Position numbers and translations under genes: made by a program | Source: DASPLX01 sp035627375 | GTDB taxonomy: Bacteria > Pseudomonadota > Gammaproteobacteria > Burkholderiales > Burkholderiaceae_D | Direction of reading: 5' to 3' | Length of the DNA: 38,129 bases | NCBI GenBank assembly: GCA_035627375.1 | Contig: DASPLX010000055.1 | Coordinates: forward strand, 1-38,129 | Shown here: one piece after another, positions 15,930 to 23,852 of the stretch | Numbering within the stretch: position 1 is the stretch's first letter | Layout of the letters: the number at the start of each line of letters is the position of its first letter | The notes under the pieces: generated by a model | Told to the model about the DNA's origin: nothing | The model's input: only the letters and a program-made list of their open reading frames with translations | Database searches by the model: none

Positions 15930-16915
15930 ACCGCCGCCACCCGGTCGCGGCCGGCTTCCTTGGCTTGGTAGAGCGCGCGGTCGGCGGCGGCGATCAGGTC
16001 GTCGGCTTGCTGACCTTCGGTCAAGCTGGCGACGCCGAACGACGCGGTGATGTGCGGCAGCGGTTTGCGCATGTCGCCGAACACCACCGATTCGCGCATG
16101 CGCTCGCACAGGCGCTGGGCCACGATCATGGCGCCTTTCTGATTCGTATTCGGCAGGATCACCATCATTTCCTCGCCGCCGTAGCGCACCGCGAAATCGC
16201 GCGGGCGCAATTGGTCCAACAAGACCTTGGCGGCGGTGCGCAGCGCATCGTCGCCGGCGAGATGGCCATGCTCGTCGTTGAAGCGCTTGAAGTGATCGAT
16301 GTCGATCATGATCAGGGCCAGCGGATTGTCGACCGCATGGGCATTTCCGATCAGGAGCGGCAATTGCTCGTTGAGCCAGGAGCGATTCTGCAAGCCGGTC
16401 AGGCCGTCGACCATCGACAGCTGCCGATAGAACTCGCCGAGCTTCTGACGTTTGCGGATCTGGGCATTGGCGGCCCGGATGCGGAAGGCCAGCATGCGCA
16501 GCAGATTGCGGGCGACGCCGTTCGACTCGTCGATCAAACGCCATAGCTTGTCCGAATCGATGGCCAGGACTTCGCTATCCTGCAGCGCAATCACCGAGAT
16601 CGGGCTCGCATGGTCGTCGAGCGCGGACAATTCGCCGATGCATTCGCCCGGCAACACCTTGGTGACGGTCTTGTCATGCATGTCCGCCGTCGTGCCGCCG
16701 AGCGCCCCGCGCAGCACCACGTACAGCCTGCTTCCGCTGTTGCCGCCGTCGGCGACCGGTTGTCCGGCCTCGAGACGCAATATCGGGCAATCGGCGAGCA
16801 ACGTCGCGACGCTCGCGTGGTTGACGCCTTCGAACAGCTGCAGCTTGTCGAGCGCATGGCCCGCCGCGCCGAACGTGGTCGGGGCGGCGAGAGAGGATGC
16901 TTTGGTGGCTTCCAT
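15926..16915 (-). CDS. Cyclic-nucleotide-binding (CAP_ED) diguanylate cyclase
   Basis: 329 residues. About 25-135 form a CAP-like cNMP-binding beta roll (LYVVLRGALGG; PGECIGELSALDD, the phosphate-binding cassette region), followed by a helical linker (135-165) and a GGDEF domain (166-327; MIDIDHFKRFNDEHGHLAGDDAL). The active-site loop reads YGGEEMMVIL (246-250), so the last residue of the usual GG(D/E)EF is Met instead of Phe; the catalytic Gly and Glu residues are kept. It is expected to couple a bound cyclic nucleotide or another ligand to c-di-GMP synthesis. It starts 2 bases after sbcB and overlaps the DUF1653 gene. Confidence 0.9.
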   Translation of the reverse strand: MEATKASSLAAPTTFGAAGHALDKLQLFEGVNHASVATLLADCPILRLEAGQPVADGGNSGSRLYVVLRGALGGTTADMHDKTVTKVLPGECIGELSALDDHASPISVIALQDSEVLAIDSDKLWRLIDESNGVARNLLRMLAFRIRAANAQIRKRQKLGEFYRQLSMVDGLTGLQNRSWLNEQLPLLIGNAHAVDNPLALIMIDIDHFKRFNDEHGHLAGDDALRTAAKVLLDQLRPRDFAVRYGGEEMMVILPNTNQKGAMIVAQRLCERMRESVVFGDMRKPLPHITASFGVASLTEGQQADDLIAAADRALYQAKEAGRDRVAAV

Positions 16916-16917
16916 GG

Positions 16918-18381
16918 TCAGGCAATCAGTGCTTTGTTGTCGCGGCGAGAGGGCGCGATCGATTCCGCGTAATCGTAGAGCGCGCCGAGAATATCCTCGC
17001 CGTGTTCGTCGACCGATTCCGAGAGACGGTCGATATCGGCGAACAATTGCTCGATCGTGCGCGCGTTTCCGTCGCCGTCGAACAGGCGGGCGGCGCGGTG
17101 CTCCTCCCAGCGCAGTCGCTCGTCGTGCGACAGGCTGTCCGGAAAATTGCGGGCGCGGTAGCGGAACAGCAGATCGTCGAGACGGCCGTCCTGGAACGCC
17201 GGCCGGGCCGCCGCGAGCTGATCCGGCGGCAGGCCGCGCAATTGATTGAGCAGGCGGCGGTCGCCGGGTCCGATGAAGCCGCCGTACAAATCCTCGTCGA
17301 CGTCGGGCGCGGCCTCGCGCGGCCGCTCGAACACCTCGCGCCAGCGCGCATCGAGCGCCGCCGACAGGTTCGGCGCGGCGGCCAGCTCCGCATGGCGCAG
17401 CGCCTGGCCGATATCGAGCTGCCAGCGCTCGGCCATCTGCGGCGACAGCGTCTTCAGATTGGCGATGACGATCGGCGACTTGTTCAGGTGGATGGTCTTG
17501 ATCGGCAGACGCGCCACGCCTTCCGGCAGCGCGTCGGCGCGCGTGAACATGCGCAGCCGCATCGTCTCGACATCGAGGTCGAGCAATTCGCTCGGGTCGG
17601 CGGCGAGATCCCAGACGATCACTTCATTCTTGTTGACCGGGTGCACGGCGAGCGGCCAGACGACGCCGAGGCAGCCGCGTTCGGCCGGGAACATGCCCGA
17701 GACATGGAGCAGCGGACGGCGCTGCGGGAAGCCGATTTCCTCGGCGACGCGCTCCTTCTTGCGCAAGCCGAGGCAAAAGTCGAACAGCTTGGAATTGTTG
17801 GCGCGCACCAGGCGCGCCAGCGCGACGGTCGCGCGCACATCGGACAGCGCGTCATGGGCCGCGGCATGCGCGATGCCGTTGGCCGCCGTCAGATGCTCGA
17901 GCCGGAAGCTCGGCTTGCCGTCTTCGTTGCGCGGCCATTCGATGCCGTCCGGCCGCAAGGCATAGGCGGTGCGCACCACGTCCAGCAGATCCCAGCGGCC
18001 GCAGTTGTTCTGCCACTCGCGCGCATACGGATCGATCAGGTTGCGCCAGAACATGAAGCGCGTGATTTCGTCGTCGAAACGGATCGTGTTGTAGCCGACG
18101 CCGATGGTGCCGGTCGCGCCGAGCGCCTGTTCGATCCGGGCGGCGAACCGGTATTCGGGAACGCCGAGCGCGATGCACTGCTGGGGCGTGATGCCGGTGA
18201 TCAGGCAGGACTGCGGGTCGGGCAGGTAGTCCGGCGCGGGCTGGCAGTACAGCATGATCGGGTCGCCGCATTCGTTCAGTTCGGCGTCGGTGCGGACCGC
18301 GGCGAACTGCGCCGGGCGGTCGCGGCGCGCTACCGCGCCGAAGGTTTCATAGTCGTGCCAGAGGAAGGTATGCGCGGACAT
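16918..18381 (-). CDS. sbcB: Exodeoxyribonuclease I
   Basis: A 487-residue member of the ExoI family, degrading single-stranded DNA 3'-5' in recombination and mismatch repair. Visible are the DEDDh motifs: HDYETFG (Asp10, Glu12), the second block around GYNTIRFDDEITRFMFWRN, and AHDALSDVRATVALARL with the catalytic His-Asp. The family SH3-like and C-terminal helical regions follow (LPIKTIHLNKSP; RYRARNFPDSLSHDERLRWEEHR). Length is close to the E. coli protein (475). It is part of a compact minus-strand group with the signalling genes. There is no obvious functional reason for the linkage. Confidence 0.94.
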   Translation of the reverse strand: MSAHTFLWHDYETFGAVARRDRPAQFAAVRTDAELNECGDPIMLYCQPAPDYLPDPQSCLITGITPQQCIALGVPEYRFAARIEQALGATGTIGVGYNTIRFDDEITRFMFWRNLIDPYAREWQNNCGRWDLLDVVRTAYALRPDGIEWPRNEDGKPSFRLEHLTAANGIAHAAAHDALSDVRATVALARLVRANNSKLFDFCLGLRKKERVAEEIGFPQRRPLLHVSGMFPAERGCLGVVWPLAVHPVNKNEVIVWDLAADPSELLDLDVETMRLRMFTRADALPEGVARLPIKTIHLNKSPIVIANLKTLSPQMAERWQLDIGQALRHAELAAAPNLSAALDARWREVFERPREAAPDVDEDLYGGFIGPGDRRLLNQLRGLPPDQLAAARPAFQDGRLDDLLFRYRARNFPDSLSHDERLRWEEHRAARLFDGDGNARTIEQLFADIDRLSESVDEHGEDILGALYDYAESIAPSRRDNKALIA

Positions 18382-18451
18382 CGTCAGGTCGATTCAATGA
18401 TTCTCCGTCGCCGGCGCGGTCCCGGCCGGCTGCGCAAGATTAGCATGAGAA

Positions 18452-19309
18452 TCACAGGACGCTGCTGATCTTTTCGAATTCGAGCTCGGTTTCGCGGAAG
18501 ATCTGCAGATAGACGTCGGCGTCGAGTCCGACGTCGTACCATGCGCCCAAGGCGACTGGCGGGACGACATCGTCCTCTTCGCCGGCCAGGTCGAGCGCAT
18601 GCACGATCGCGTTGGCGACGTTGATCAGCGAAGCGATCGAACCGCGGCCGATCGGATCGGGCTTGTGATGGCCGAGGATCGCGTGGTCGATCACTTCCGG
18701 GAAATGCCAGCGGACGGCGAGCGCGTGCCCGGCCTGCACATGATCGATGCCGAGCACGGCGCGCTCGGCCTCGATCACATAGGCGTCGTTCCGGGCCCGC
18801 CACGCCATCGCCTGCTCGTATTCGGCCGGAAAGCGCGTCACCAGGACGAGCCGGCCGATGTCATGGAGCAATCCGGCCGTGAAGGCGAAATCCTGGTTCA
18901 GGTGCAGGTGGCGTGCCATGCTCTGCGCGCACACGGCCGTCGCCATCGAGTGGCGCCAGAAGGCCTTGAAATCGAAGCCTTTGCATTGGTTGTCCGGGAA
19001 GCTCACCGCCAGCGCCGCGGCGGTGATGAGCTGGCGCATGGTGGTCATGCCGAGCAGCGTGATCGCCTGCTGGATCGTCGTGACCTTGCCCTTGGCGCCG
19101 TAGTAGGACGAGTTGGCGAAGCGCAAGGTCTTCGCGGTCAATGTCTGATCGTGAGCGATCTTGCGCGCCAGCACACTGATGTCGAGATCTTCGCGGTCGA
19201 TGTTTCGCAGGAGATCGGTAACGATTTCGGGCAAGGCGGGCAACTGATCGACCTGTCCGATCAGCTCATCCAGATCGATTGTCGCGATACCGGCCGACGG
19301 CGTGCTCAT
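18452..19309 (-). CDS. HDOD-domain signalling protein
   Basis: A 285-residue single HDOD domain: LPALPEIVTDLLR at the start, ANSSYYGAKGKVTTIQQAITLLGMTTMRQLI in the middle, then AGLLHDIGRLVL, a retained HD pair. Later family positions (GIDHVQAGHALAVRWHFPEVIDHAI; HHKPD) are also present. HDOD proteins usually act as non-catalytic adaptors in c-di-GMP, chemotaxis or stress circuits. The ATG overlaps the stop of the 109-aa gene by 4 bases (19306-19309), indicating coupling, and sbcB follows 70 bases downstream. Confidence 0.92.
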   Translation of the reverse strand: MSTPSAGIATIDLDELIGQVDQLPALPEIVTDLLRNIDREDLDISVLARKIAHDQTLTAKTLRFANSSYYGAKGKVTTIQQAITLLGMTTMRQLITAAALAVSFPDNQCKGFDFKAFWRHSMATAVCAQSMARHLHLNQDFAFTAGLLHDIGRLVLVTRFPAEYEQAMAWRARNDAYVIEAERAVLGIDHVQAGHALAVRWHFPEVIDHAILGHHKPDPIGRGSIASLINVANAIVHALDLAGEEDDVVPPVALGAWYDVGLDADVYLQIFRETELEFEKISSVL

Positions 19310-19635
19310 TCCTCTTCTCCTCCGAGGCGGTAATAGCGCACGTATTGCATGAGAATGCCGGTGGCGTCTTCCACATCGTTGGTCGGTTTGCGGAAGAGCT
19401 TGGCAAGGCGGCCCTCGTCACGCAGGCGCTTGGCCGCGAGTTCTTCCGTCGTCAGCGTGCCGCAGACGATCGATAGCGATTCGATCCGGTGCCGGCGCAG
19501 GGAATTGAGCATGGCTTCGCTCAGCGTGACGCCTTCGGCCACGAGGATGTTTCCCTGGGCGTCGGTCAGGTCGTCCGCCAGCACCATACCCGGGGTCGCC
19601 TGATCCAACGGCACTAGCTTGCGAAGTAAGGGCAT
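19306..19635 (-). CDS. Small protein coupled to HDOD, 109 aa (resembles N-terminal part of HD-domain regulators)
   Basis: The opening VPLDQATPGMVLADDLTDAQGN, followed by ILVAEGVTLSEAMLNSLRRH, resembles the short beta-rich segment that precedes HD-GYP or HDOD domains in larger regulators. Here it is a separate protein translated just before the HDOD gene, with a 4-base overlap. It may therefore be the split-off N-terminal module of that protein. GAGGAAA lies 7 bases before ATG 19635. Confidence 0.75.
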   Translation of the reverse strand: MPLLRKLVPLDQATPGMVLADDLTDAQGNILVAEGVTLSEAMLNSLRRHRIESLSIVCGTLTTEELAAKRLRDEGRLAKLFRKPTNDVEDATGILMQYVRYYRLGGEEE

Positions 19636-19954
19636 GAGGGGTTTCCTCTCGGTAATAAGACAAGCTTACCACTGGGATTTGTCAAAAGAAACAGGTGCTT
19701 ACGCGATTCAAATCAAGTTCAGGGCGAATATGTGCCGGCTTGCGCGTCCATTGCCGCAATGCAGCATCCCGGACCGCTTTGCACGGTACCGATTCATGAG
19801 CGCGATCAAAGACTCCATCGTCGCGCGCCGCACAGTGTTGAGAAAGCAGGCGCTTCCCCTGGGAAGCGACGAACTAAATCGGATGGCGTGCGTCACTGCA
19901 TAGCCGGGGCGAAAACATCGCCGAGAAGAGAAGTATCACCAGGCCGGATCGCTT
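19636..19954. other. Divergent intergenic region, 319 bp
   Basis: I see no gene. A candidate promoter for the minus-strand operon lies at 19657-19685. Nothing convincing was found for the plus-strand zinc-ribbon gene, whose ATG 19955 has only AAGTATC/CCAGGCC-like sequence upstream. Short open frames on both strands here have no ribosome-binding sites. Confidence 0.5.
19657..19685 (-). promoter_or_regulatory. Candidate promoter of the 109-aa/HDOD/sbcB/cyclase/DUF1653 run
   Basis: On the minus strand a perfect TTGACA (19680-19685) is followed, after 17 bases, by the poor -10 TGTCTT (19657-19662). TTATTA lies a few bases further. The leader to ATG 19635 is short, about 15-20 nt. Confidence 0.4.
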
Positions 19955-20989
19955 ATGTACTGCCGATATTGCAGAGCAAAAAACCGCAGCTCGGCCGAGG
20001 AATGCATCGTTTGCGGCAAGCCGTTCGTCAAGCCGAGGAGGCCTGCGGGGTCGAAGGCATCGCCGCCGGAATCGATGGCCGGAGCGCCAGCCGAGCCTCC
20101 CGCAGGCGCTGAGCCGACGCAGGGAGCGGGATCGCGAACGGCGCCGCCTCCGGCGGAGGGGGCGCCGTCCGCCGCGATATCGATGCCGCCGCCGCTCATC
20201 CATGTGGCGCTCGATCCCGAGGAATATGATCGCCGGTTCCCGTCGCCCGCGCGGCGCTATCGGGCGTTGCGCGCCGTCGCTCGCATGTTTCTGCTCTCCG
20301 TCGCGTTCGTCGGCGCGATCGCGGCCGGTGCGTTCGGCGCGCGCTGGATCGACGACCTGGGCGGTATCGATGCCGTGATGAGCCGCTTCGAGCCGCGTGC
20401 TGCGCGTCCCGAGGTTGAGCGGCCGTTCGCCAGGGCGCCGGCCGGTTCGGAACTACCCTATGACGGCGCCGCGCCGGCCGTAACGGCGCCGCCACCCTCG
20501 GCCAAGACGATCGAGACCCGGTCCGGCCGCGAGGAGCCGTCATCTTCCGGCGGCGGCAATGGGCAGAGCGCAGAGGCGACGGACTCCCCCAACTCGGCCC
20601 GCGCGCTGAAACCGCCTAAGCCGGCGCCACCCAAGGCGGCGAAAACCGTCGAGCAATCGGCCAAGCCGGCGGCGCCGAAGGCCGCCAGGAAGGAGTCGTC
20701 GGCGCAACAGAAGATCGCACGCAACCGCGAGATCAGCCGGATACAGCAGCAAGCCAGCGAAGAATTAAAAAAAAAGACTAGAAAGCGGCGTTCCACCGGA
20801 ATAGAGGCGGCCAAGGCCGTGAGTTCCCCCGCCGCGCGCCAGCGGCGCGACATGCGGCAGGCCGTGGCGCGTTGCGAACGCATCGACGGCATCATCCGCC
20901 GCGAGCAATGCCGGTGGCGGACCTGCAACGGCCAATGGGGCAAGAACGGCTGCCCTTCCTATGCACCGCTGAAGCTGGCCGCGGATTAG
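19955..20989 (+). CDS. Zinc-ribbon single-pass membrane protein, 344 aa
   Basis: The N-terminus is a four-cysteine zinc ribbon (C3-x2-C6...C17-x2-C20, in MYCRYCRAKN and ECIVCGKPF). Then come a Pro/Ala-rich linker, one membrane helix (about 108-128), a long low-complexity Pro/Ala/Lys region (about 150-285) and a short C-terminal domain with four cysteines (VARCERIDGIIRREQCRW and CNGQWGKNGCPSY). The topology suggests a cytoplasmic zinc ribbon and a periplasmic cysteine knot. I do not recognise the family. A run of nine A residues (20767-20775) within the Lys-rich part is a possible slippage site. The last 4 bases overlap the convergent AraC gene. Confidence 0.75.
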   Translation: MYCRYCRAKNRSSAEECIVCGKPFVKPRRPAGSKASPPESMAGAPAEPPAGAEPTQGAGSRTAPPPAEGAPSAAISMPPPLIHVALDPEEYDRRFPSPARRYRALRAVARMFLLSVAFVGAIAAGAFGARWIDDLGGIDAVMSRFEPRAARPEVERPFARAPAGSELPYDGAAPAVTAPPPSAKTIETRSGREEPSSSGGGNGQSAEATDSPNSARALKPPKPAPPKAAKTVEQSAKPAAPKAARKESSAQQKIARNREISRIQQQASEELKKKTRKRRSTGIEAAKAVSSPAARQRRDMRQAVARCERIDGIIRREQCRWRTCNGQWGKNGCPSYAPLKLAAD

Positions 20990-21921
20990 GAGCGATTTCC
21001 CGGCGCGGTCAATTGCCGATAGCGGCTCGGAGGTACGCCGGCGCCGGCCCGGAAGCGATGGCTGAAGTGGCTGAGGTCGGCGTAGCCGCAGGCGTCGGCG
21101 ACCTGTTGCAGCGGCAGATCCGTCGTCCGCAGCAGCCTGCGCGCGCGATCGAGCCTGCGCGCGGCGATCCAGGCATAGGGAGCCATGCCGAACGAAACGC
21201 GGAACATGCGCGCCAGATGGTATTCCGACAGGCAGGCCAGCTGCGCCAGCATGCCGAGCGTGAGCGGCTGTTCGAGATGGGTATCGATGTATTCGGCCAG
21301 TTGCCGCCGCACCGCCGGCGCCAATCCGCCCTTGAGGCGCGCGCCGCGTCTTGGCGTCGATTGCGAACGCAGCAGGCAGCTCAGGATCTCGTGCGTCGTT
21401 TCATTCGCGCGCAATCGCGCGTCCGGTCCGTCCCACGGCATGTGCAGCAGCGCATCGCATAGCCGCGCGATCGGCGGGTCCTCGAAGTAGGTGCGGTCGG
21501 CGAGCGTCAATTCGCGCGGCTCGCGGTCGAGCTCGGTCACGGCGCGCCGCGTGAAATGCCCCGGCAGGAAATACACGTGCAGGAAGCTCAGGTTGTCGCG
21601 CACCCGCCAACGGGACTCGTGATCGTCGGGCAGCGTGCACAACCGTCCCGGACTGCCGTATTGGCCCGGCAGTTCCTCGCGTTCGGTGCGGTAGCCGCCG
21701 GACAGATAGTAGGACAGCGTGTGGTGCCCCGGCTGGACATAGGAGGTCTCGCTGATATCGGTCTCGCGCTGCCATACCGCGAGCGCGAGATCGTCTCCCA
21801 GCCAGGCGAAGCGCTCGAGCGTCGCATTGGTGCCGCGCAGCGTGTCGAATACGGCATGCGAGATGGCGCCGGCCGGAAGATCGGGCTGGGCGGCGGACGG
21901 CGATGCGGATTGCTGCGGCAT
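20986..21921 (-). CDS. AraC-family transcriptional regulator
   Basis: 311 residues. The C-terminal 100 (about 205-305) are the two helix-turn-helix motifs of AraC: LGMLAQLACLSEYHLARMFR and LQQVADACGYADLSHFSHRFRAGAGVPPSRYR. The N-terminal half is a cupin-like sensing domain (PGHHTLSYYLSGG; LPDDHESRWRV). Nothing in the sequence identifies its ligand. The nearest divergent gene is the EamA transporter 231 bases away, a plausible target. The stop overlaps that of the zinc-ribbon gene by 4 bases. Confidence 0.92.
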   Translation of the reverse strand: MPQQSASPSAAQPDLPAGAISHAVFDTLRGTNATLERFAWLGDDLALAVWQRETDISETSYVQPGHHTLSYYLSGGYRTEREELPGQYGSPGRLCTLPDDHESRWRVRDNLSFLHVYFLPGHFTRRAVTELDREPRELTLADRTYFEDPPIARLCDALLHMPWDGPDARLRANETTHEILSCLLRSQSTPRRGARLKGGLAPAVRRQLAEYIDTHLEQPLTLGMLAQLACLSEYHLARMFRVSFGMAPYAWIAARRLDRARRLLRTTDLPLQQVADACGYADLSHFSHRFRAGAGVPPSRYRQLTAPGNRS

Positions 21922-22152
21922 GACGATGGCAAGGCTTGGAACTGGCTGTTCACTCTACCACTTTCGGCGCGCGTTCGCGGCTTGGCCGGGCGCCGGCCGG
22001 CGAACAAGCGCAAGAATGGACAAATCCCGTGCGCGGCTTCGCGGCGCTCGCGCAAGAGCGCAAGATCGGACAAGCGCCGGCCGCCGCCGACGTCCATGCT
22101 GTCCGGAGAACAGCGGCCTGTCGTCGCTGCTCGATCTCTTGGAAACGGAAAG

Positions 22153-23052
22153 ATGAACGGTTTTCTCTACGCATTGACGGTGTTGATCTGGGGGACGACC
22201 TGGATCGCGATCAAATGGCAGCTCGGCGTCGTGCCGGCGCCGGTATCGATCGCGTACCGGTTCTGGATCGCCGCCTTCGTGCTGCTGCTCTTGCTGGTCG
22301 CGATGCGCAAGCAGGTCTGGCCGCCGCGCCGGGCCTGGGCATATCTCGTGCCGCAAGGGCTGGCGCTGTTCTGCTGCAATTTCCTGTGCTTTTACTTCGC
22401 CAGCCAATGGGTGCCGAGCGGGCTCGTCGCGGTGGTGTTCTCGACGGCGCCGCTGTGGAATGCGATCAACGGCCGCCTGTTCCTCGGCCGCCAGGTCCAG
22501 CCGCACGTCGTGTTCGGCGCCTTGCTCGGCTTGGCCGGCATCACGCTGCTGTTCCTGCCGCAAATGGCGGGCCATTGGGGCGACGGCGGCATGCTGCGCG
22601 GATTGGGGCTGGCGCTGCTCGGCACGCTGTGTTTCTCGACCGGCAATCTGCTCTCGTCGCGCATGCAGGCGCTCGGCCTGACGCCGTGGCTGACCAATAC
22701 CTGGGCCATGTTGATCGGGGCGTCGATTCTTACCGTCGCCGGCCTGGCGTTCGGCTTGCCGTTCGCGATCGAGACGAGCGCGCGCTACGTCGGTTCGCTG
22801 CTGTACCTCGCGATACCCGGTTCGGTGGTCGGCTTTACCGCCTACCTGCTGCTGGTCGGACGCATGGGGCCGGAACGCGCGGCCTATTGCACGGTGCTGT
22901 TCCCGGTCGTCGCGCTGAGCGTCTCGACGATCTTCGAGGGATATCAATGGACGGCAGCCGCATTCGCCGGATTGGCCATGGTCTTGGCCGGCAATCTATT
23001 GGCGTTCATGCGTCCCAGGGTGGCGGCCGCCGCGAAAACCCAGGGCGCCTAG
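22153..23052 (+). CDS. EamA-family (DMT superfamily) transporter
   Basis: 299 residues with ten predicted membrane helices in two EamA halves (MNGFLYALTVLIWGTTWIAI opening; IPGSVVGFTAYLLLVGRMGPERAAYC in the second half). It is an inner-membrane exporter of metabolites or amino acids; the substrate is unknown. The start is ATG 22153, the first Met of the first helix, after a weak GGAAAG; the frame upstream is only AraC-opposite shadow. The stop codon TAG (23050-23052) lies in the CTAG flank of an inverted repeat, so the native C-terminus may have been altered. Confidence 0.9.
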   Translation: MNGFLYALTVLIWGTTWIAIKWQLGVVPAPVSIAYRFWIAAFVLLLLLVAMRKQVWPPRRAWAYLVPQGLALFCCNFLCFYFASQWVPSGLVAVVFSTAPLWNAINGRLFLGRQVQPHVVFGALLGLAGITLLFLPQMAGHWGDGGMLRGLGLALLGTLCFSTGNLLSSRMQALGLTPWLTNTWAMLIGASILTVAGLAFGLPFAIETSARYVGSLLYLAIPGSVVGFTAYLLLVGRMGPERAAYCTVLFPVVALSVSTIFEGYQWTAAAFAGLAMVLAGNLLAFMRPRVAAAAKTQGA

Positions 23053-23081
23053 AGGCTGTTATGAACTCAAACAGCCTCTAG
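23049..23081. repeat. Perfect 12-bp inverted repeat bounded by CTAG
   Basis: CTAGAGGCTGTT (23049-23060), a 9-base spacer, then the exact inverse (23070-23081). The spacer begins ATGAACT, which can instead pair with AGTTCAT at 23080-23086, so two exclusive hairpins can form. There is no T tract, so it is not a standard terminator. Two convergent reading frames stop within its two CTAG ends. Possible origins are a minimal insertion-sequence or MITE relic with CTAG target, or a bidirectional transcription barrier. Confidence 0.75.
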
Positions 23082-23137
23082 TTCATCCAACTGATCGGTG
23101 CGATCGATGCGGCGGCGGATTGCAAAGCGCGCTTCAT
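23078..23137 (-). pseudogene. Truncated start of a third gene in the gspA-gspB operon, 19 codons
   Basis: Ten bases after the gspB stop, GAGGAAAATC precedes an ATG (23137) and a frame reading MKRALQSAAASIAPISWMN, then TAG in the inverted-repeat flank. The strong ribosome-binding site and a signal-peptide-like basic and hydrophobic start suggest the beginning of an exported protein whose remainder is gone. It could also be a genuine 19-residue peptide. Confidence 0.45.
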
Positions 23138-23147
23138 GATTTTCCTC

Positions 23148-23846
23148 TCAGTACGAGATGCGGAACCGATGCTCCCGGTAACGCAGGATCATGCCGTTCG
23201 GCTGCATGCGTTCGAGCGTCACGCCGGGCGCGACTTCATCGCCTTCGTGCAGCAGGCGCTTGTTGATCAAGACCGAACGGTCGGCCGCCTTATCCGCATA
23301 GAGATAACCGCCGACTTGCAGTTCGGGCAGCTCGCGTTGGATGGATTCGGGCAGTTCGCGCAGCGTCGGCAGGTTTTCCGCCGTCGTCGCGGAAGAGACG
23401 GGCGCGGGCGGACGTGCCGGGCTCTCCGCTGGCCGCCGGCTTTGCGCGCGCTCCTGGCGGCCCGGTGCCGGTGCGGATGCGGCCCGGTTCGCCGCGGCGG
23501 GTGGTGCGGACTTTTGCACGGACGCCTGGCGCGGCGGAGGCGGCATTTCCATCGGCGGCGGAGGCGCGGCTGCCGGCGCCTGGACCGCCGCGGCCGGCGC
23601 CGGGGCCGGGAGCGATTGCGGCGCCGCGGGCACCGCCACGGTGCCGGCTTGCCATGGCTTGTACCATGCCGCCGCGAACAAGAGCGCCGCACCGGCCGCG
23701 ATGCCCAGCAGGTACGGCAACTGCAGCCGGGCCGCCGTGTGCCGGGGAGCGGCGGGGAGCGGCAGGGGCTGGGCGTCGAGGCCAGGCGCCTTGTCCTGCC
23801 GCCGCTCGGCTTCCGCCTTCTTCAATGCGTCGAGAATATACGACAT
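23148..23846 (-). CDS. gspB: GspB-type general secretion pathway protein
   Basis: 232 residues. The N-terminal cytoplasmic signature is MSYILDALKKAEAERR, then one membrane helix (about 44-62), a long Pro/Ala-rich periplasmic linker (70-160) and the C-terminal GspB domain (about 165-232; LPESIQRELPELQVGGYLYADKAADRSVLINKRLLHEGDEV...G). It works with the GspA/ExeA ATPase to insert or assemble the type II secretin GspD in the outer membrane. It starts 6 bases after gspA, with a GGAAG site inside the end of that gene. No other gsp genes are in the window. Confidence 0.9.
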   Translation of the reverse strand: MSYILDALKKAEAERRQDKAPGLDAQPLPLPAAPRHTAARLQLPYLLGIAAGAALLFAAAWYKPWQAGTVAVPAAPQSLPAPAPAAAVQAPAAAPPPPMEMPPPPRQASVQKSAPPAAANRAASAPAPGRQERAQSRRPAESPARPPAPVSSATTAENLPTLRELPESIQRELPELQVGGYLYADKAADRSVLINKRLLHEGDEVAPGVTLERMQPNGMILRYREHRFRISY

Positions 23847-23852
23847 GACGTG

